A model generated the notes under the pieces. That model made no database searches. It was not told where the DNA came from and was given only the letters and a program-made list of their open reading frames with translations. From assembly GCA_020425485.1 (NCBI GenBank), contig JAGQRL010000066.1, positions 1,370-19,802 on the forward strand: 18,433 bases of DNA, in the 5' to 3' direction. The position numbers and the translations under genes were made by a program. Shown here piece after piece: positions 14,641 through 18,433 of this stretch (positions are counted from its first letter, which is position 1; each line of letters begins with the position of its first letter). Source of the stretch: Rhodospirillaceae bacterium (GTDB lineage Bacteria; Pseudomonadota; Alphaproteobacteria; DSM-16000; Inquilinaceae).

Positions 14641-14658
14641 CCGCCGATCATGCGGCGG
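14641..14658. other. hairpin at left edge of the repeat islet
   Basis: CCGCCG-ATCATG-CGGCGG, a perfect 6-bp stem. Its right arm runs into the first bases of the 654-bp repeat (from 14655). It also lies in the 5' region of the DJ-1/PfpI gene. Confidence 0.45.
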
Positions 14659-15308
14659 CTGTCTCCACCTGCCCCGTCGCTCACACCACAATCAATGGGT
14701 CTAGCGTTACTTTTAATTTTCGAGACCGAATCAGGTCACTCAGAGCGTCTGAGCAAAAGAAGTTTCCTCCAAATATTCTTCCAGCTACTCCTCCTTCCCT
14801 CCAGAAATGTCTTTCACCAACAACTTTCCTTTTTATTACGATATGATCGTTCCTACCTCCTGTTCCCGTAATTGCGTAATAGGGATTCCCATCGATATCT
14901 ATCGACCGGAGGAGGCTCTGCGAGCTTTCGGCGTCAATAGACTCGATTTTCTGCCCAACGTTTATCAGAAAGACCCGCTCTCCCGTCGGTGTGCCATCTT
15001 TCCAGAACAAGTCGACTGGGACAAACTGATGAATGCCGGGCTCCAACTCTTCGATGGCATCGCGAAGTGCAGCCGAACATGAATTTGGCCCTCGAAGACC
15101 AAACGGAAAATCTGACAACACACCTCTTTTGTATTTCCGAATAAACCGAAGATCGAGGCCGGACGTGTCAATTTTCTGCCCATCGAAGGTTGGAAGGGCT
15201 TTCAGATCGTCGGAAGGCTCACAACTGACGCTGAATTTGTCTTCGAACCGAAAGTCGAGCAAACAAACCATCGTGGCCTCGTGTGATCTGTTTCCTGCCT
15301 GCCAGAGT
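14655..15308. repeat. 654-bp tandem direct repeat, copy A
   Basis: Starts GCGGCTGTCTCCACCTG and holds one complete immunity-like gene plus its upstream 37 bp. Aligns base for base, without indels, with copy B; I count roughly 40 substitutions, about 93-94% identity by hand. Confidence 0.93.
14681..15271 (-). CDS. Imm11 (MXAN_0049)-like immunity protein, copy A
   Basis: 196 residues, distal copy in the tandem pair. The central part, ALRDAIEELEPGIHQFVPVD followed by F-K-G then RVFLINVGQKIESIDAE (about 100-115), and the later IVIKRKVVGERHFWR and SDALSDLIRSRKL match what I know of PF07791 (Imm11), immunity proteins found next to polymorphic toxins. The homology call is from memory of the family pattern. 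There is no signal peptide or membrane helix, so it is cytoplasmic. The start is set by GAGG five bases before the ATG and by copy B having the same start. Base composition is near 45-50% GC against ~70% around it, and codon use is unlike its neighbours, suggesting acquisition. It differs from copy B at 16 of 196 residues. No cognate toxin is visible. Confidence 0.75.
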   Translation of the reverse strand: MVCLLDFRFEDKFSVSCEPSDDLKALPTFDGQKIDTSGLDLRFIRKYKRGVLSDFPFGLRGPNSCSAALRDAIEELEPGIHQFVPVDLFWKDGTPTGERVFLINVGQKIESIDAESSQSLLRSIDIDGNPYYAITGTGGRNDHIVIKRKVVGERHFWREGGVAGRIFGGNFFCSDALSDLIRSRKLKVTLDPLIVV

Positions 15309-15962
15309 GCGGCTGTCTCCACCTGCCCCGTCGCTCACACCACAATCAATGGAACGAGCCTTACCTTGAGCTTTCGAGACCGAATCAGGTCACTCAGAGC
15401 ATCTGAACAAAAGAATTTTGCGCCAAATATTCTATCGGCTACTCCTCCTTCCCTCCAGAAATGTCTTTCACCAACAACTTTCCTTTTTATTACGATATGA
15501 TAGTTCCTACCTCCTGTTCCTGTAATTGCGTAATAGGGATTCCCATCGACATCTATCGACGGGAGGAGACTCTGTGAGTTTTCGGCGTCAATAGACTCGA
15601 TTTTCTGCCCCGCGTTCATGAGAAAGACCCGCTCTCCCGTCGGGGCGCCATCTTTCCAGAACAAGTCGACCGGAATAAACTGATGAATGCCAGGCTCCAA
15701 CTCTTCGATGGCATCGCGAAGTGCAGCCGAACATGTATTTGGTCCTGGAAGACCAAACGGAAAATCTGACAACACACCCCTTTTATACTTCCGGATAAAC
15801 CGAAGATCGAGGCCGGACGTGTCAATTTTCTGCCCATCGAAGATTGGAAGGGCTTTCAGATCGTCGGAAGGCTCACAACTGACGCTGAATTTGTCTTCGA
15901 ACCGAAAGTCGAGCAAACAAACCATCGTGGCCTCGTGTGATCCGTTTCCTGCCTGCCAGAAT
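15309..15962. repeat. 654-bp tandem direct repeat, copy B
   Basis: Directly abuts copy A. Both units share the same ends (GCGGCTGTCTCC at the left; CCTGCCTGCCAGA at the right), so the duplication carried the gene, its ribosome site and the short GC-rich 3' flank as one block. The greatest divergence is in the 24 bases encoding the C-terminus (about eight differences). Confidence 0.93.
15335..15925 (-). CDS. Imm11 (MXAN_0049)-like immunity protein, copy B
   Basis: 196 residues, promoter-proximal copy, about 92% identical to copy A with no length change. Differences include T28I, R60P, S64T, V84I, T94A, I103M, V105A, S116N, R122P, D142Y, G164D, G169A, N170K, T189R and D191V (A to B). Both frames are fully open, so both look functional. 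The start lies 66 nt after the rmuC stop on the same strand, so it could be read from the rmuC transcript; the spacer has a hairpin (15974-15991) and no clear promoter. Copy A begins 63 nt after this gene's stop. Family assignment and its limits are as for copy A. Confidence 0.75.
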   Translation of the reverse strand: MVCLLDFRFEDKFSVSCEPSDDLKALPIFDGQKIDTSGLDLRFIRKYKRGVLSDFPFGLPGPNTCSAALRDAIEELEPGIHQFIPVDLFWKDGAPTGERVFLMNAGQKIESIDAENSQSLLPSIDVDGNPYYAITGTGGRNYHIVIKRKVVGERHFWREGGVADRIFGAKFFCSDALSDLIRSRKLKVRLVPLIVV

Positions 15963-15973
15963 GATGTCTCTTG

Positions 15974-15991
15974 CCGCGGCCGTCGCCGCGG
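15974..15991. other. hairpin between rmuC stop and the repeat islet
   Basis: CCGCGGC-CGTC-GCCGCGG, a perfect 7-bp stem with a 4-nt loop, immediately after the rmuC TAA on the minus strand. No T tract follows. It may be a weak terminator or attenuator separating rmuC from the immunity-like genes. Confidence 0.5.
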
Positions 15992-17551
15992 TTACTCACT
16001 GACGTGGGGCGCGTCCTCGGTGTCGGCAATCTCGCCTTCCGGCAAACCAGCCGTGAGTTCCGGGGCCTGCAAGCGCTTGGGCTGCACGGTCACGGCAATC
16101 GGCTCGGCCAGGTCCGTTCCGTCGCTTGCGGCATCCAGATCGCGGAAGCGCCGGGCGCTCACCAGCACGCGGCTTTCCAGCGAGCCGATGGCCGAGTTGT
16201 AGGCATCGGTGGCGTTGCCCAGGTTGCGGCCCAGCTTGGCCATGTGGCCCCCCAAGGTGGCCAGACGGTCATAGAGGTCGCGCCCCAACCCGCTGATCTT
16301 CTGGGCATTGTCGGCAAGCCGCTCCTGGCGCCAGCCGTAGTGCACGGCGCGCAGCAGGGCGATCAGCGTGGTCGGCGTGGCCAGCACCACGCGATGGTCC
16401 ATGCCGGTTTCGATCAGGCCGGGATCGGTTTCCAGCGCGGCGGAATAGAAGCTTTCGCCGGGCAGGAACATCACCACCAGCTCCGGCGTCTCGCCCTCGA
16501 ACTGGCTCCAATACTGCTTGGCGCCAAGCTGGCGCAAATGGGTGCGCACCTGGCCCGCATGGCGCACCAGATGGCCGGTGCGGGCGGTTTCGTCGTCCGC
16601 TTCCATGGCGTCCAGATAGGCATCCAGCGGCGTCTTGGCGTCCACCACCAGGGTCTTGCCGCCGGACAGATGGATGGTCATGTCCGGGCGCAGGCGGCGG
16701 CCTTCGTCGTCGGTGCGGCTGGTCTGTTCGGTGAAATCGCAGTGGTCCAGCATGCCGGCCAGCTCCACCACGCGCTTGAGCTGGATTTCCCCCCAGCGGC
16801 CGCGCGCCTTGGGGCTACGCAGGGCCTGCACCAGGTTGCGGGTTTCGCTGCGCAGCTCGCCCTGGGACTGGAGCAGCAGCCCCACCTGTTCGCGCAGGCC
16901 CACATAGGCCCCTTCGCGGGCCTTTTCGATTTCGCGGATCTGGCCGTCCATCTTCTCCAGGCTCAGCCGCACCGGATCGACGAGGGCGCCGATGGCCTTC
17001 TGGCGCTGGTCGAGATCGACCGCCGCCCCCTCCTGCAGGGCCTTCAGCCGTTCCTGTGCCAGGTGCAGGAAGCCTTCGTTGTTGGCGGCCAGCGCCTGGG
17101 CTGACAGCGCCTTGAAGGTGTCGGCAAGCTGGGTGCGCGCCTCGGCCAGCAGCGCCAGCTTTTCGTCCGCCGCCTGGCGTTCCTTTTCCAGCGCCGTCGC
17201 CAATTCCGCGCGGCGCTGCTGTTCGCCGGTGAGGGTGCCCTGCAAATCCGCCGCGCGTGCTTCCAGGGCCGGCACCCGGTCCGCCGCCGCCTGGGCGGTG
17301 GCCCGGCGGGTTTCCGCCGCCAGCAGGGCATCCTGCCCGGCCTTGATCTGGGCGTCGCGTTCCCGCGCTTCGGCCTGCAACTCCGCGATGGCCAGGTCGC
17401 GCCCCGCCAGGTCGGACGCCAGCCGCGCTACCTCCCCCGCCGTGCCGGCCCGTGCCCCCGAACGGCCGAACAGCCAGCCCAGCAGGGCTGCTGCGGCCAC
17501 GGCCACAAGCAGCACAACCAGCCCGGCACCGGACATCAGGTTCAGGTCCAT
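15992..17551 (-). CDS. rmuC: RmuC-family DNA recombination/limiting protein
   Basis: 519 residues from the ATG at 17551 (MDLNLMSGAG); a start 16 codons upstream would put a basic stretch before the membrane helix. One N-terminal helix (9-28) is followed by a long Ala/Glu/Gln/Arg coiled coil (about 40-170), then the nuclease-like RmuC domain with ARGRWGEIQLKRVVE (249-263), LRPDMTIHLSGGKTLVVDAK (287-306) and PLDAYLDAM. The D-x-K pattern fits the PD-(D/E)XK-like core assigned to the family, which limits inversions at short inverted repeats. ELVVMFLPGESFYSAALE and TPTTLIALLRAVHYGWRQE are also characteristic. The C-terminal ~60 residues are variable. No strong ribosome site is visible. It diverges from hslVU. 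Confidence 0.92.
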   Translation of the reverse strand: MDLNLMSGAGLVVLLVAVAAAALLGWLFGRSGARAGTAGEVARLASDLAGRDLAIAELQAEARERDAQIKAGQDALLAAETRRATAQAAADRVPALEARAADLQGTLTGEQQRRAELATALEKERQAADEKLALLAEARTQLADTFKALSAQALAANNEGFLHLAQERLKALQEGAAVDLDQRQKAIGALVDPVRLSLEKMDGQIREIEKAREGAYVGLREQVGLLLQSQGELRSETRNLVQALRSPKARGRWGEIQLKRVVELAGMLDHCDFTEQTSRTDDEGRRLRPDMTIHLSGGKTLVVDAKTPLDAYLDAMEADDETARTGHLVRHAGQVRTHLRQLGAKQYWSQFEGETPELVVMFLPGESFYSAALETDPGLIETGMDHRVVLATPTTLIALLRAVHYGWRQERLADNAQKISGLGRDLYDRLATLGGHMAKLGRNLGNATDAYNSAIGSLESRVLVSARRFRDLDAASDGTDLAEPIAVTVQPKRLQAPELTAGLPEGEIADTEDAPHVSE

Positions 17552-17628
17552 GGCACGCCCATCGATGAAGGAAGCCCGGCCCCAACCTCGACGCCACATG
17601 AGAACACGTCAAGAACTTTCCGGGCCGC

Positions 17629-17649
17629 GGGCGGGCCGTGCACCCGCCC
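17629..17649. other. hairpin in the rmuC/hslV divergent gap
   Basis: GGGCGGG (17629-17635) pairs with CCCGCCC (17643-17649) around a 7-nt loop. The 17552-17740 gap otherwise shows no promoter I can defend. Confidence 0.35.
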
Positions 17650-17740
17650 CGGGCGCCTTGCCTCTTGATTGCGCGGCGAGACATGCGCACCTACCGGCTG
17701 ATACATGCCCGGCATGTCCCCCAACCGTGTTGATTCCCCC

Positions 17741-18283
17741 ATGACCGATTCCCCTGCCTGGCACGGCACCACGGTGTTGGCCGTGCGCAAGGACAACTCC
17801 GTGGTGATTGCCGCAGACGGCCAGGTGACCGCCGGCAACACGGTGATGAAGGCGACCGCGCGCAAGGTGCGCACGCTGGCCAAGGGCACCGTGATCGCCG
17901 GGTTCGCCGGCGCCACGGCGGATGCCTTCACCCTGTTCGAGCGCCTGGAAGCCAAGCTGGAAAGCTACCCCAAGCAGCTCACCCGCGCCTGTGTGGAACT
18001 GGCCAAGGACTGGCGCACCGACCGCTACCTGCGCCGCCTGGAAGCCATGATGGCGGTCGCCGACGCCGAGGTGTCGCTGCTGGTCACCGGCACCGGCGAC
18101 GTGCTGGAGCCCGACGACGGGCTGATCGGCATCGGGTCCGGCGGCTCCTATGCGCTGGCCGCGGCGCGCGCGCTGATCGACCAGCCGCTGGATGCCGAAG
18201 CCATCGCCCGCAAGGCCGTGGGCATCGCCGCCGATATCTGCATCTACACCAACTCCAACATCGTCGTGGAGCGCCTCGGATGA
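17741..18283 (+). CDS. hslV: HslV peptidase subunit of the HslUV (ClpYQ) protease
   Basis: 180 residues from the ATG at 17741; in-frame ATGs at 17705 and 17714 are possible but give a longer leader than usual, and none has a clear ribosome site. HGTTVLAVRKDNSVVIAADG shows the threonine-protease start: after removal of MTDSPAWHG, Thr10 becomes the N-terminal nucleophile (Thr1). QVTAGNTVMKATARKVR and LIGIGSGGSYALAAARAL are family hallmarks. Twelve subunits form the proteolytic chamber capped by HslU hexamers that unfold substrates with ATP. The stop overlaps hslU as ATGA. Heat-shock control is usual for this operon but no clear sigma-32 site was found. Confidence 0.94.
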   Translation: MTDSPAWHGTTVLAVRKDNSVVIAADGQVTAGNTVMKATARKVRTLAKGTVIAGFAGATADAFTLFERLEAKLESYPKQLTRACVELAKDWRTDRYLRRLEAMMAVADAEVSLLVTGTGDVLEPDDGLIGIGSGGSYALAAARALIDQPLDAEAIARKAVGIAADICIYTNSNIVVERLG

Positions 18284-18433
18284 GCGAATTCAGCCCGCGC
18301 GAGATCGTTTCGGAACTCGACCGGTTCATCGTCGGCCAGCACGACGCCAAGCGCGCGGTGGCCATCGCGCTGCGCAACCGCTGGCGCCGCCAGCAGCTTC
18401 CCGAAGAGCTGCGCGAAGAGGTGCTGCCCAAGA
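18280..18433 (+). CDS. hslU: HslU ATPase subunit of HslUV, N-terminal 51 residues (cut by window edge)
   Basis: MSEFSPREIVSELDRFIVGQ followed by HDAKRAVAIALRNRWRRQQL is the unmistakable HslU N-terminus, including the first helix that contacts nucleotide (the IVGQ/AKRAVAIALRNR segment). HslU is the AAA+ unfoldase that feeds HslV. The ATG overlaps the hslV TGA, so translation is coupled. The Walker motifs lie beyond the window. Confidence 0.95.
   Translation, partial: MSEFSPREIVSELDRFIVGQHDAKRAVAIALRNRWRRQQLPEELREEVLPK

Noticed and set aside
14807..15082. Plus-strand short frames within the 654-bp repeats as possible toxins paired with the immunity-like genes
   Set aside because: The frames differ between copies A and B and have no ribosome site, while the minus-strand frames are conserved over their whole length.
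14655..15962. Insertion sequence or CRISPR interpretation of the direct repeats
   Set aside because: Only two units, each 654 bp with a whole gene; no transposase, no terminal inverted repeats shared by both ends, no short repeat-spacer pattern.
15971..17104. 377-codon plus-strand frame opposite rmuC
   Set aside because: Antisense to conserved RmuC sequence with no recognisable domain of its own.
17656..17706. Sigma-32 heat-shock promoter for hslVU (CTTGATT at 17664-17670)
   Set aside because: No acceptable -10 at the required spacing; the match is limited to the -35 half.

Overview
The window is high-GC (about 70%) bacterial chromosome. The gene families point to an alphaproteobacterium, probably Rhodospirillales-like: PF09608/TIGR02186 next to a TSUP permease, glnK-amtB next to a UbiH-type hydroxylase, a DapC-like aminotransferase coupled to ftsK, and hslVU with a short HslV propeptide. 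The taxonomic call is inference. There are no rRNA or tRNA genes, no CRISPR array and no recognisable transposase. The window begins inside one gene (the GT-C glycosyltransferase) and ends inside another (hslU).

Region 1 (1-4156, minus strand) reads as one envelope operon in transcription order: TSUP permease, TIGR02186 membrane protein, secreted TPR-like protein, a remnant of the TIGR02186 3' end, then an ArnT/PMT-like glycosyltransferase running off the left edge. Two junctions are stop/start overlaps (TGATG and ATGA). The TPR-like gene sits between a full TIGR02186 gene and a decayed second copy of its last ~240 bp, a partial duplication that appears to have split an older coupled gene pair.

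Region 2 (4157-7095) holds a lytic transglycosylase-like gene that ends inside a 13-bp tandem repeat, a divergent 83-residue two-helix membrane protein, and a convergent UbiH/COQ6-family hydroxylase.

Region 3 (7096-9966) is the nitrogen module. A 464-bp upstream region carries a 17-bp NtrC-like palindrome and a near-consensus sigma-54 element, followed by glnK and amtB and a series of three hairpins ending in a strong intrinsic terminator. An ACT-domain (DUF2241) gene follows.

Region 4 (9967-13936) has a promoter overlapping a hairpin, a DapC-like aminotransferase gene overlapping ftsK by ATGA, and a large hairpin between the convergent ftsK and the DJ-1/PfpI (isonitrile hydratase-like) gene.

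Region 5 (14618-15991) is the most unusual part: a lower-GC islet made of an exact-length 654-bp tandem duplication. Each copy encodes a 196-residue protein that I read as an Imm11/MXAN_0049-type polymorphic-toxin immunity protein, with no toxin in the window. The islet sits between GC-rich hairpins and is bordered by housekeeping genes.

Region 6 (15992-18433) has rmuC, diverging from hslV-hslU (ATGA overlap).
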